From: Paenibacillus wynnii
GTDB taxonomy: Bacteria > Bacillota > Bacilli > Paenibacillales > Paenibacillaceae
Direction: 5' to 3'
Assembly: GCF_030812855.1 (NCBI RefSeq)
Contig: NZ_JAUSTK010000023.1
Span: 1 to 64,000 of the forward strand
DNA length: 64,000 nt
In this document: piece by piece, positions 1-8,297 of the stretch
Layout: each line of letters opens with the position of its first letter
Position numbering within the stretch: position 1 is the first letter of the stretch
The notes under the pieces: generated by a model
Told to the model about the DNA's origin: nothing
Seen by the model: only the letters and a program-made list of their open reading frames with translations
Database searches by the model: none
Translations under genes and position numbers: made by a program

Positions 1-121
1 AGGCATCCTAGCTACGCGGGGGCTTGGCCCCTCCCGCGACCGGACTTTCACCGGCTAGAGGTTGCGTGCTTAGCTGGGCACGCTGCTTTCGAAGCTAGCT
101 TTCCATACGGAAAGCTTTCAG

Positions 122-168
122 GCGAACGCTAACGCTTCTACAGCTCCAAACTTCCCCTTCGTCACTCC
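122..168. repeat. Dispersed repeat, copy A
   Basis: This 47-base stretch matches 41009-41055 at 37 of 47 positions by direct comparison, and both copies run into a similar T-rich tail. It lies just beyond the 3' end of cysA. The rest of 1-198 contains several short inverted repeats and no convincing reading frame. The pair looks like a dispersed non-coding intergenic repeat of this genome; no function is visible. Confidence 0.55.
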
Positions 169-198
169 GACACCGCACTGTTAAACTTTAGTTTTTTA

Positions 199-1263
199 TT
201 AAATAAACACAGGCATTGGATCTTCTTTGAGGCGGTTTTCCTGAATCCAGCTACGATTGTCATTGAACAGATAAGCCCGGTGCACCAGTACGGAGATGCC
301 CTGACCCACTTGCAGGGTTTCTTTCTCCAAGGATCGGTAGGTGACCAGCTTATTGCCGTTCACTTCTACCTCTACCAGCCATTCACTGCCGCGGAAATGC
401 AGGTGTTTTACAGTGCCTTGCTCGGTAGCCGAGGCCATTTTGAATTCATGCAGACTGCCTACTTCTATATACTCCGGACGGATGAGTGCTTTGGTGGGCT
501 TGCCCCCTCCAGCACCTTCGAAGCCTTTTAGCTCAGAGGCACTCTCAATCAGGGTAGATTCGCCAATGAAGGTTGCCACAAACGGTGTCTTCGGCTCTTT
601 ATAAATATCCCAAGGTGTACCTTTTTGCTCCAGACGCCCTTGATTAATGATCATAATTTCGTCCGCCACTTCAATCGCTTCGTCTTGGTCATGGGTTACA
701 AAGATTGAGGTTATTCCCACGCGCTCAATCAGCTCACGAAGCCAGGAACGCAGCTCTTGCCGGATCTTGGCATCAATAGCAGCGAACGGCTCATCCAGAA
801 GCAGCAGTTGGGGCTCAGGTGCAAGAGCCCGTGCGAACGCAACCCGCTGACGTTGCCCGCCCGACAGTTGGTGAGGATAGCGGCTTTCGAAGCCTTTTAA
901 ACCCGTTAACTCCACCAGTTCGGCTACCCGGTCACGAATGGCTGTCTTGCTCGCTTTTTTAACCTTCAAGCCGAATGCGATGTTCTCATATACAGTCATA
1001 TGTTTGAATAGTGCATAGTTCTGGAATACGAAGCCGATCCCCCGCTCCTGAGGAGGGAGGCTGTTTACCGTCTGACCATGAAAAATAATATCTCCGCTAT
1101 CCGGTGTCTCAAGCCCAGCCAGCATGCGCAGGATAGAGGTTTTGCCTCCGCCACTGGGGCCGAGCAAACCAATTAAATGACCTTTGGTGATTCCGAAATT
1201 AACGTCCTTGACCGCATGAAAATCTCCAAAATGCTTGTTCAACCCCCGCACTTCAACATGCAT
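199..1263 (-). CDS. cysA: Sulfate/thiosulfate ABC transporter ATP-binding protein
   Basis: This 354-residue protein is the cytoplasmic ATPase that powers sulfate/thiosulfate import. The Walker A motif GPSGGGKT is at residues 35-42, the signature LSGGQ at 133-137 and Walker B LLLLDEP at 153-159. The C-terminal third (about 250-345) has the length and character of the TOBE-like domain of the CysA/MalK class. It is the last gene of the cysT-cysW-cysA operon and starts 1 base after the cysW stop. The sulfate assignment rests on the two CysT/CysW-type permease neighbours. Molybdate or another oxyanion is a less likely substrate. Confidence 0.9.
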   Translation of the reverse strand: MHVEVRGLNKHFGDFHAVKDVNFGITKGHLIGLLGPSGGGKTSILRMLAGLETPDSGDIIFHGQTVNSLPPQERGIGFVFQNYALFKHMTVYENIAFGLKVKKASKTAIRDRVAELVELTGLKGFESRYPHQLSGGQRQRVAFARALAPEPQLLLLDEPFAAIDAKIRQELRSWLRELIERVGITSIFVTHDQDEAIEVADEIMIINQGRLEQKGTPWDIYKEPKTPFVATFIGESTLIESASELKGFEGAGGGKPTKALIRPEYIEVGSLHEFKMASATEQGTVKHLHFRGSEWLVEVEVNGNKLVTYRSLEKETLQVGQGISVLVHRAYLFNDNRSWIQENRLKEDPMPVFI

Positions 1264-1264
1264 A

Positions 1265-2062
1265 TCAGTGCACTCCCTTTCGTCTCTTCGTCCATTCCAT
1301 TAACAGAAGCAATCCTACTGAGAAAGCAGCCAGTACAAGCGCTACACCACCCGCAGCAGCTACATTAAAATTCTCCACATCTTGATATACCAGCGTAGTT
1401 GCCGTTTGGGTTTTGTTCATAATATTGCCTGAGACCACGAGCACAGCACCGAACTCTCCCAAAGAACGGGCGACAGTTAAAATAACGCCGTACATCACAG
1501 CCCAGCGAATCGATGGCCAAGTTACCTTCCAAAAGGTAGTCCAGCCATAGGCACCTAGCGTTGAAGCCGCCTCCTCTTGTTGAGAGCCGATCTCCTGAAG
1601 TACCGGCATCACCTCACGCACCATCAGTGGAAACGTAACGAACAGGGTAGCAATTACCATACCAGGAAAGGCATAGACGATCTTTACTCCGATTTCCTCA
1701 AACAGGACTCCGAGCGGGCTATCCGGACCCAGTAACAGAACAATCATCAACCCCCCGATTACAGGAGATACCGCATAAGGAAGATCGACAATACTATTTA
1801 GCAGCCCCTTAAGGCGGCGTCCTATCCAAGTGGCCCGAACGAGATATAGAGCCATCATAATTCCAAACAGGGTATTGAGCAGTGTAACAACTATAACAAC
1901 AAGTCCGGTCATCATTAACGCATGCAGCGCTTCCGGACGGGTTAAGGCATTCCAGAATCCATCAAAACCATTACTAAAAGCTCCAGTAGTCATCTTACTG
2001 AGTGGTGCAATGATAAGTAGAAAAAAGACAAGGTAAGTAAGGGCGATCCATAATCTCCTCAT
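1265..2062 (-). CDS. cysW: Sulfate ABC transporter permease CysW
   Basis: This 265-residue inner-membrane permease has about six hydrophobic segments and the EAA-type cytoplasmic loop that docks the ATPase, visible as EEAASTLGAYGWTTFWKVTW near residues 160-180. It pairs with CysT to form the channel. Its ATG overlaps the cysT stop by four bases (ATGA), which indicates translational coupling. Length and motif order fit the CysW family. Which of the two permeases is CysT and which CysW is judged from gene order and general similarity. Confidence 0.88.
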   Translation of the reverse strand: MRRLWIALTYLVFFLLIIAPLSKMTTGAFSNGFDGFWNALTRPEALHALMMTGLVVIVVTLLNTLFGIMMALYLVRATWIGRRLKGLLNSIVDLPYAVSPVIGGLMIVLLLGPDSPLGVLFEEIGVKIVYAFPGMVIATLFVTFPLMVREVMPVLQEIGSQQEEAASTLGAYGWTTFWKVTWPSIRWAVMYGVILTVARSLGEFGAVLVVSGNIMNKTQTATTLVYQDVENFNVAAAGGVALVLAAFSVGLLLLMEWTKRRKGVH

Positions 2063-2874
2063 GATCTTCTCCCCCGCATCTGCACCATATTAATCAGCCA
2101 TAGGATGAGAAAAGACAAGGTCAAGAGGATGACAGAGACAGCAGCAGCTCCAACCGGGTTATCACTCTCTACCTCTCCAAATATAAAAACGGAGGATACA
2201 AGCGTACGGCCCGGGATATTCCCGGCTACAAGGACGACAGCACCGAACTCAGCCAGTGCACGCGAGAAGGCCAGCATTCCTCCACTAATCATACCTGGCA
2301 ACATGGAGGGCAGTATGACCTTACGGAAGACCCGGCTGCCTTTAGCTCCCATAGTATAAGCCGCTTCCTCTTCAGAGGGATCGAGTTCTTCTAGCAGCGG
2401 TTGTACCGCGCGTATTACAAACGGAAAAGTTACAAAGATCATGGCAATCACAATAGCAGGTTGGTGAAAAACAATCTCGAAGCCCAGTGCCTCTGCCGCT
2501 TTCCCAATAAAACTTCCGGGTCCGAGCAGCAGCAATATCATTAGTCCGCCTACAGCCGTGGGCAAAGCGAACGGCAAATCAACCAAGCTGTTCAAGATCG
2601 ATTTTCCGGGGAATTTGTACCGAATAAGCACCCAGGCGATCATAGTCCCCGCAAACACATTAATAAGAGTAGCAATAATAGCCAGCTTCAGTGTCAATAA
2701 TACCGATTTCCAAGCAATTGGGTCAGTAACACTCTCGAAGAAGCTGCGGAACCCGAGTGAAAAAGAGTTGTAGTAAACACCGAGAATTGGCAATACGATT
2801 AATACTACAAAATATAACAGGATTGTAGTACGGAATCCCCAGGTCCATCCTTTGTGTCTGAGTAATGAATTCAA
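2059..2874 (-). CDS. cysT: Sulfate ABC transporter permease CysT
   Basis: This 271-residue membrane permease is the first gene of the sulfate transporter operon. It has an EAA-loop motif (EEEAAYTMGAKGSRVFRKV) and hydrophobic helices throughout. The start is a TTG preceded by a G-rich ribosome-binding region (GGAGG, then a run of G). No sulfate-binding protein gene lies upstream. The neighbour across the 229-bp divergent intergenic region is yjbQ, so the periplasmic-type binding lipoprotein must be encoded elsewhere. Confidence 0.86.
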   Translation of the reverse strand: MNSLLRHKGWTWGFRTTILLYFVVLIVLPILGVYYNSFSLGFRSFFESVTDPIAWKSVLLTLKLAIIATLINVFAGTMIAWVLIRYKFPGKSILNSLVDLPFALPTAVGGLMILLLLGPGSFIGKAAEALGFEIVFHQPAIVIAMIFVTFPFVIRAVQPLLEELDPSEEEAAYTMGAKGSRVFRKVILPSMLPGMISGGMLAFSRALAEFGAVVLVAGNIPGRTLVSSVFIFGEVESDNPVGAAAVSVILLTLSFLILWLINMVQMRGRRS

Positions 2875-3103
2875 CGATTATGACCCCCCACCTCCGGCAA
2901 ACCGGTCGGTATTCTTTTCAACTACTTTCATAGATTATTCCTATTAATATACTTGGTTTAATATAATCACTACTTTACCAAAAGCAGCTTATAACCGTCA
3001 ATTACTTTCGAGTTGTTTTTGGGTAAAATATATTATACGTAGTAATCTATGCGCCTAACTTATCCTTAGTCCATCATTCAATATCAGAAAAGAGGAGAAA
3101 AAT

Positions 3104-3505
3104 ATGCTGCACACCATTGAGATTTCCACCAGTAAAAGGGATGAAATGCGTGATATCACCCGAGAAGTTGTCTCCTATGTAAAAAAAAGCGGAGTTCAAA
3201 GCGGAATTGTTGTTGTCTATTGTCCACATACTACCGCAGGGATTGCCATTAATGAAAATGCGGATCCTGATGTGAAGCATGATGTACTTATGAAATTAGA
3301 TGAAGTCTATCCTTGGGAGCACCCAAAGTATCGTCATGCTGAAGGCAATACGGCCTCCCATTTGAAATCCATCACCAGCGGTCCTTCTCAAAGCTTGATC
3401 ATCCATGAAGGGGAGCTGCTGCTCGGACGCTGGCAGGGTATTTACTTTTGCGAATTCGATGGACCCCGTCGGCGCCAGTGTTATATAAAAATTATAGAAG
3501 GTTAA
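3104..3505 (+). CDS. yjbQ: YjbQ family (UPF0047) protein, secondary thiamine-phosphate synthase family
   Basis: This 133-residue single-domain protein matches the YjbQ/UPF0047 family over its whole length. The family hallmarks HTTAGIAINENADPDV (about residues 47-62), HPKYRHAEGNTASHLKSI and the C-terminal RRRQCYIKI are present. Some members have weak thiamine-phosphate synthase activity, but the true role is uncertain. The ATG is well placed behind AGGAG. The gene is monocistronic, with its own promoter region and a hairpin at 3516-3547. Confidence 0.88.
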   Translation: MLHTIEISTSKRDEMRDITREVVSYVKKSGVQSGIVVVYCPHTTAGIAINENADPDVKHDVLMKLDEVYPWEHPKYRHAEGNTASHLKSITSGPSQSLIIHEGELLLGRWQGIYFCEFDGPRRRQCYIKIIEG

Positions 3506-3515
3506 GACATATTTA

Positions 3516-3547
3516 GGGCCGCTCTAGATATTCACTTAGAGCGGCCC
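3516..3547 (+). terminator. Terminator hairpin after yjbQ
   Basis: A perfect 11-bp inverted repeat (GGGCCGCTCTA with its complement, 10-nt loop) begins 10 bases after the yjbQ stop. No long T-run follows, so it is a strong hairpin but not a textbook intrinsic terminator. Confidence 0.65.
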
Positions 3548-3638
3548 TCTATACAAATTATAGCAACTTTCACTTTCACCATGCGAAGTTATACCAATGC
3601 AACGCTCTAAAGCGGAATAGGCTAAAAAAAACATCAAG

Positions 3639-4220
3639 CTATAGACTGCGGCATAGTACTTTTATATGAGATACAGCAGCTGGTCTTACATCCTCGAATG
3701 AGACCTTATCCTGAATATAATAGGAAATAAATCCATGGGCAGATAAAAACAACGTCAACGGTACATTCTGCCAATCCTCAGCTACATATCCTTCTTCCTT
3801 CATATGGCGGCGTACTATACTTGAAAATAGTTCAAAGCAGCGTCCCTGTTCCGCTCGACAGTATGCCAGCAGCTCTTCATCGCGAATCATGAACATGATC
3901 TCGTATTGATACGGATGATCAATTCCGAATCTAATAAACTCCATGAGCAGCTGTTCCACCCGAGTCATACCTTCTTCGGGAGGTTTGTTCATAGCTTGGG
4001 ATAACAGGTTGGCTACATGATTGAAATCCTCGACAACAATAGCGTAGAATAATTCTGCTTTTTCCTTGAAATGATAGTACAAGGAGCCGTGGCTGTATCC
4101 CAAATGCTGTCCGATACTGCGCATTGAAATGGCCCGGTACCCTTTGGTAATGAACAGATGCCTAGCCGACTCCAATATCCTTTCCCTCGACAACTCCTGT
4201 TCCACTGCTCTTCTTGCCAT
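3639..4220 (-). CDS. TetR/AcrR family transcriptional regulator
   Basis: This 193-residue protein has an N-terminal TetR helix-turn-helix. Residues about 12-58 read RERILESARHLFITKGYRAI, then SMRSIGQHLGYSHGSLYYHF, which is the canonical TetR_N pattern. The variable C-terminal ligand-binding region gives no clue to the inducer. The gene starts 4 bases after the yigZ stop and its Shine-Dalgarno lies within the 3' end of yigZ, so the two are co-transcribed. Its target is not evident; no obvious operator or efflux gene is adjacent. Confidence 0.88.
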   Translation of the reverse strand: MARRAVEQELSRERILESARHLFITKGYRAISMRSIGQHLGYSHGSLYYHFKEKAELFYAIVVEDFNHVANLLSQAMNKPPEEGMTRVEQLLMEFIRFGIDHPYQYEIMFMIRDEELLAYCRAEQGRCFELFSSIVRRHMKEEGYVAEDWQNVPLTLFLSAHGFISYYIQDKVSFEDVRPAAVSHIKVLCRSL

Positions 4221-4224
4221 TATC

Positions 4225-4857
4225 TTATTCCCCTTCGCTGTAGTAAAGCCGCTGGCCCTCCGTTACACGAGCCTGACCCTGGGTCAAGTCTGTTATCCAT
4301 GCCATAAATGGGTCACCTTCATCATTCCGAGGCAGACATGTAAGTGTTACTTTATCGGTAAATAAAGTCTCGCCTGTCTTAACCCCTCGTCCTCTAAGCT
4401 CGTTCTCCACTTTGCCTAGCCAAGTGTAGTCGATTTCTACGAACACCTCTCGCCGCAGTACACGGGTGATTACTTCTCCGGCTTCCAGCGCCAACACAGC
4501 GCCATCCGTATAAGCCCGGATCAATCCTCCTGCTCCCAGCATAATGCCTCCGAAATAGCGGGTGACTACAATTACAACATTTTTAACTCCCTGGTTGCGG
4601 ATTACCTCCAAAATCGGTTTACCGGCCGTTCCACTCGGTTCACCGTCGTCTGACTGTCTCTGAATCTCGTCTCTTTCACCGATCGTATAGGCAGAGCAGT
4701 TATGTGTGGCGTTCCAATGCTTCTTCTTGATGTCCTCAATAAAAGACACTGCTTCATCTTCGTTCTCCACCGGCATAACATGACCAATGAAGCGTGATTT
4801 ACGGATTACGACTTCCAAGGAGCCGGAAGAACGCACCGTCCGATATTGTTCCAGCAT
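4225..4857 (-). CDS. yigZ: YigZ/IMPACT family protein
   Basis: This 210-residue protein has an N-terminal UPF0029/IMPACT domain (about 15-125) with the family signature SDDGEPSGTAGKPIL followed by VTRYFGGIMLGAGGL. A C-terminal DUF1949-like region follows (about 140-200). Family members resemble the ribosome-associated or eIF2-kinase regulator IMPACT, but the bacterial role is not settled. It is the first gene of a two-gene operon with the TetR regulator downstream. Confidence 0.9.
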   Translation of the reverse strand: MLEQYRTVRSSGSLEVVIRKSRFIGHVMPVENEDEAVSFIEDIKKKHWNATHNCSAYTIGERDEIQRQSDDGEPSGTAGKPILEVIRNQGVKNVVIVVTRYFGGIMLGAGGLIRAYTDGAVLALEAGEVITRVLRREVFVEIDYTWLGKVENELRGRGVKTGETLFTDKVTLTCLPRNDEGDPFMAWITDLTQGQARVTEGQRLYYSEGE

Positions 4858-4908
4858 TTCATTCCATTCCTTATATGTGCATGATGGCTTGAACTCTTGA
4901 TATATATT

Positions 4909-4948
4909 AGGAGCAGCCCAGGGTATGAATTACCTATGGACTGCTCCT
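4909..4948 (-). terminator. Terminator hairpin downstream of pgi
   Basis: AGGAGCAGCCCA pairs with TGGACTGCTCCT with one mismatch. It is located 41 bases past the pgi stop and 50 bases upstream of the yigZ start. There is no strong T-run on either side, so termination efficiency is uncertain. Confidence 0.5.
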
Positions 4949-4988
4949 CTGTTAAATTGCATTGCTATGATAAATCTCTAGGTGAGTA

Positions 4989-6344
4989 CTATTCTGTAAG
5001 TCTGGCTTCCAATTCGGCTTTTTCTTTCTCGTAGCCTGGTTTGCCCAGCAATGCGAACATGTTCTTCTTATAGGCTTCTACACCCGGTTGATCGAACGGA
5101 TTCACTCCAAGCAAGTATCCGCTGATTCCGCAAGCTATTTCAAAGAAGTATACCATGTATCCGAAAGTATATGGAGTTTGATCCGGAATAGTTACAATCA
5201 GGTTCGGCACTTGTCCGTCAGTATGTGCAAGCATCGTACCTTGGAAAGCCTTTTTATTTACAAAATCCATGGTCTTTCCAGTCAAGAAGTTCAAACCGTC
5301 AAGATCATCAGGATCACTCTCAATTGTTACATGATGCTCTACATTAGCCACTTGGATAACCGTCTCGAAAATGTTACGGCTGCCTTCTTGAATGAATTGT
5401 CCCATGGAGTGCAGGTCCGTAGAGAAATCAACGGAAGAAGGATAGATTCCTTTGAAATCCTTGCCTTCGCTTTCGCCGAAAAGCTGTTTCCACCATTCGG
5501 ATACAAAGTGAAGGGATGGCTCGTAGTTGACCAGAATTTCAATGGCCTTGCCTTTACGGTATAGAGCATTACGAACTGCTGCATATTGATAGGCTTGGTT
5601 AGTCGCAACATCCGGATTATTAAATTCATCAGCAGCTGCGGCTGCACCTTGCATCATTTCTTCAATGTTAATACCTGCTGTAGCGATCGGCAGTAATCCT
5701 ACCGGTGTCAGCACGGAATAACGTCCACCTACATCATCAGGGATAATAAATGACTCGTAGCCTTCTTCATTAGCCAGCTTCTTGAGAGCGCCTTTTTCCT
5801 TATCTGTAGTAGCATAAATACGTTTGCGGGCTTCCTCTTTACCATATTTCTTCTCCAGCTCAGCGCGGAAGATACGGAATGCGATAGCCGGTTCGGTTGT
5901 TGTTCCGGATTTGGAGATAACATTCACAGAGAAGTCTTTACCTTTTACAAGGTCAAGCAAATGTGTGATGTACGTCGAGCTGATGTTGTTACCGGCGAAA
6001 TAAACTTCCGGTGTCTTGCGGCTGTCCTTAGACAGGTTATTGTAGAAGGAGTGTGAGAGTGCTTCGATAGCTGCGCGTGCTCCCAAGTAGGAACCGCCGA
6101 TACCGATAACGATCAGTACATCCGAATCTCCTTGAATCTTCTTGGCTGCGGCCTGAATACGAGCGAACTCGCTTTTGTCATAGGCATTTGGCAGATCGAT
6201 CCAACCTAGGTAGTCTGAACCCGCTCCGGTAGCGTTATGTAGTTGCTCATGGGCTAGTTTAACCGGCGCTGCAAGAAAGTCAATTTCCTGCTGGTTGATG
6301 AAATCAAGGGCTTTACTGTAGTCAAAATTAATCTTTTTGGACAC
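4989..6344 (-). CDS. pgi: Glucose-6-phosphate isomerase
   Basis: This 451-residue cytoplasmic enzyme interconverts glucose 6-phosphate and fructose 6-phosphate. Motifs include VIGIGGSYLGARA (about 79-91), DDVGGRYSVLTPVGLLP (PGI signature, about 203-219), FGESEGKD and GQFIQEGSRN. Length fits the compact Gram-positive PGI. The start is GTG, 11 bases behind AGGAGG. It appears monocistronic. It would connect fructose 6-phosphate made by the fructokinase fusion (46623-49100) to upper glycolysis. Confidence 0.95.
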   Translation of the reverse strand: MSKKINFDYSKALDFINQQEIDFLAAPVKLAHEQLHNATGAGSDYLGWIDLPNAYDKSEFARIQAAAKKIQGDSDVLIVIGIGGSYLGARAAIEALSHSFYNNLSKDSRKTPEVYFAGNNISSTYITHLLDLVKGKDFSVNVISKSGTTTEPAIAFRIFRAELEKKYGKEEARKRIYATTDKEKGALKKLANEEGYESFIIPDDVGGRYSVLTPVGLLPIATAGINIEEMMQGAAAAADEFNNPDVATNQAYQYAAVRNALYRKGKAIEILVNYEPSLHFVSEWWKQLFGESEGKDFKGIYPSSVDFSTDLHSMGQFIQEGSRNIFETVIQVANVEHHVTIESDPDDLDGLNFLTGKTMDFVNKKAFQGTMLAHTDGQVPNLIVTIPDQTPYTFGYMVYFFEIACGISGYLLGVNPFDQPGVEAYKKNMFALLGKPGYEKEKAELEARLTE

Positions 6345-6614
6345 GGTAATGGTAACCTCCTGTATGTCTCTTTAGTTTGACACGGTTTGTAAGAACTTTA
6401 TAATAGGATACTTTAATTTCGCGGGACTGGCAAGGTCTTAGGGCACATCAAGGACTCCAGCCTTATGTTTTTGAGGCTTTTGTGGAAGCGTTACGAATAC
6501 ATATGGATTCTGTACTGTGGAACATGCTATAAGCCCGTGTTAAAATGAAAAGAACGTATGACTTTAGAAGCTACTACAGTTCTAATGAGACCCTAAGGCG
6601 AAGGTGGAAATGTA

Positions 6615-7523
6615 ATGAAACAAATCGGCTTTATCGGACTCGGAACAATGGGAGCGCCTATGGCCTCTAACCTTCTGCGTGAAGGATATCAAGTTACCGT
6701 GTACAACCGCACGGCTTCCAAGTGTGAACCTCTTGTCAATGAAGGCGCACAAACTGCCTCTACACCACATGCAGCTGCAGAAGGCAAGGACGTTATTATT
6801 ACCATGATTAGCAACGATGATTCTATCCGTGAAGTATTTTACGGTCAGGACGGTATTCTGGGGGCATTGAAACATGGGGCTGTAGTTATTGATTCAAGTA
6901 CCATCTCTACTGGGTTGGTACGTGAGATTGCTGCTGCAGTGACAGAACATGGAGGCCAATTCCTTGATGCCCCTGTAACCGGCAGCAAGCCTGCCGCAAT
7001 AGAAGGCACTCTGGTATTCATGGTCGGTGGCAGCGCAGACGTTATTGAATCTAACCGGGACATCTTCGACACCTTGGGCAAAAAGCTTCTGCACATGGGC
7101 GAGAATGGCAGCGGTGCAGCAGCAAAACTGGCACACAATGCCATGGTTGGCATCCACAACGTTGCTCTAGCGGAGGGCTTCGCTATAGCCGTTAAATCCG
7201 GTGTGCCGGCGGACAAGTTCCTGGAGTTAGTGATGAACGGTTCCGCAGGAAGCAAACAAGCTGAACTCAAGGGCCGCAAAATCATCGAGAACGACTTCAC
7301 CAACCAGTTCTCCTTGGCTCTCATGCTTAAGGATCTGAAGCTTGCTTCCGCGCTTAGCGATTCCACAAGCGTTCCATCCCCAATGCTGGGCTTGGCAAAG
7401 AGCATGTTCCAAGCCGGGTTCAACCAAGGCTACGGCGACGAGGATCTCTCCGCTGTGGTTAAATGCTATGAGGCATGGATCGGCCAGAAGATGGGCGAAC
7501 AAGCTGCTGGAAAGAAAGACTAA
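6615..7523 (+). CDS. NAD(P)-dependent beta-hydroxyacid dehydrogenase (3-hydroxyisobutyrate dehydrogenase family)
   Basis: This 302-residue protein has an N-terminal Rossmann fold with GFIGLGTMGAPMASNL at residues 5-20. The family substrate motif DAPVTGSKPAA is near 118-128 and the catalytic-lysine helix (GAAAKLAHNAMVG) near 167-179. This is the tartronate-semialdehyde reductase / 3-hydroxyisobutyrate dehydrogenase / GLYR superfamily; the exact substrate cannot be read from sequence. The 270-bp region upstream, shared divergently with pgi, shows no further gene. Confidence 0.85.
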   Translation: MKQIGFIGLGTMGAPMASNLLREGYQVTVYNRTASKCEPLVNEGAQTASTPHAAAEGKDVIITMISNDDSIREVFYGQDGILGALKHGAVVIDSSTISTGLVREIAAAVTEHGGQFLDAPVTGSKPAAIEGTLVFMVGGSADVIESNRDIFDTLGKKLLHMGENGSGAAAKLAHNAMVGIHNVALAEGFAIAVKSGVPADKFLELVMNGSAGSKQAELKGRKIIENDFTNQFSLALMLKDLKLASALSDSTSVPSPMLGLAKSMFQAGFNQGYGDEDLSAVVKCYEAWIGQKMGEQAAGKKD

Positions 7524-7622
7524 GCTTACGAGCACTCATTAGACGACAATGATATCCGTATGAGTCAGTTTCATAAACAATTCTCACCAGATAAAAACCG
7601 TATAAACATCAGTGCCTGTAGG

Positions 7623-7830
7623 TGCAGGATTTCGAGCGCAAAGGATGCTTCAGTAGCAGTATTGTTGTACTTTGTGCAGGATTTCAGTCGCAGACGGTGC
7701 TTCAGGAGCGGAATTGTTGTACTTTGTGCAGGATTTCGAGCGCAGGCAGTGCTTCAGGAGCAATTTTATTGTATTTTGTGCAGGATTTCGAGCGCAGGCA
7801 GTGCTTCAGGAGCAATTTTGTATTTGGTGT
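7623..7830. repeat. Tandem repeat, four units of 52 bp
   Basis: Four consecutive units start at 7623, 7675, 7727 and 7779, an exact 52-bp period. Each begins TGCAGGATTTC and carries GTGCTTCAGGAGC or a close variant. Units 3 and 4 are almost identical; unit 1 is the most diverged. Because 52 is not a multiple of three, the unit is read in successive frames. The overlapping open frames here are therefore artefacts of the repeat and not genes. It ends about 45 bp before the IS3-family element. Confidence 0.92.
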
Positions 7831-7983
7831 TATATCGAATTTTCGCATTATGAGTTTGACATGTGTATAATCCAAAAGACCGTCCCTATGCTCATTTGTG
7901 GTATTATCCCCTTCAAGTAGACACTCGTAAAAAGCCTAATGTTATTATTATTAGGAACGAGTCAACTTGGAGGGGATATTTTT

Positions 7984-8297
7984 ATGGCCAGAAAAGGACA
8001 AGTATTTCAACAGTATACGGAAGAATTCAAGATGGCGGCGGTCAGGGAATTGAGGGATCAGCCAGCTATAATGTAGTAGCAGAAAGGTTGGGTATTCGTA
8101 GTAGTACCCAACTGAAAATGTGGGTAAGAAAGCATCGAGATGGAGAAGCGTTCGATACACGTAAGGGCTCATTTAGTCCCATGAAAGGACGCCCTCGTAC
8201 AACATTTGCTAGCATTGAAGAAGAGCGGGATTACTTGAAAGCACAGGTGGACTACCTAAAAAAGCGGTATCCAAATCTAGTAAAGGAGAGAAATTGA
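7984..8297 (+). pseudogene. IS3-family orfA (helix-turn-helix protein), frameshifted
   Basis: From ATG 7984, preceded by GGAGG, the frame reads MARKGQVFQQYTEEFKMAAV, then RELRDQP, a typical OrfA start, and soon hits TAG. From about 8063 a different frame continues the family sequence (ASYNVVAERLGIRSSTQLKM) to a TGA at 8295. Loss of a single base near 8063 explains the break. The downstream part keeps the leucine-zipper-like region and the A6G slippery site at 8258-8264. The first helix is therefore disconnected from the rest, and the copy is probably non-autonomous. Confidence 0.75.

Noticed and set aside
7560..7920. Three overlapping plus-strand frames of 82-97 residues rich in repeated Cys/Gly/Ser segments
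   Set aside because: They are the 52-bp tandem repeat read in successive frames; no ribosome site and no family resemblance.
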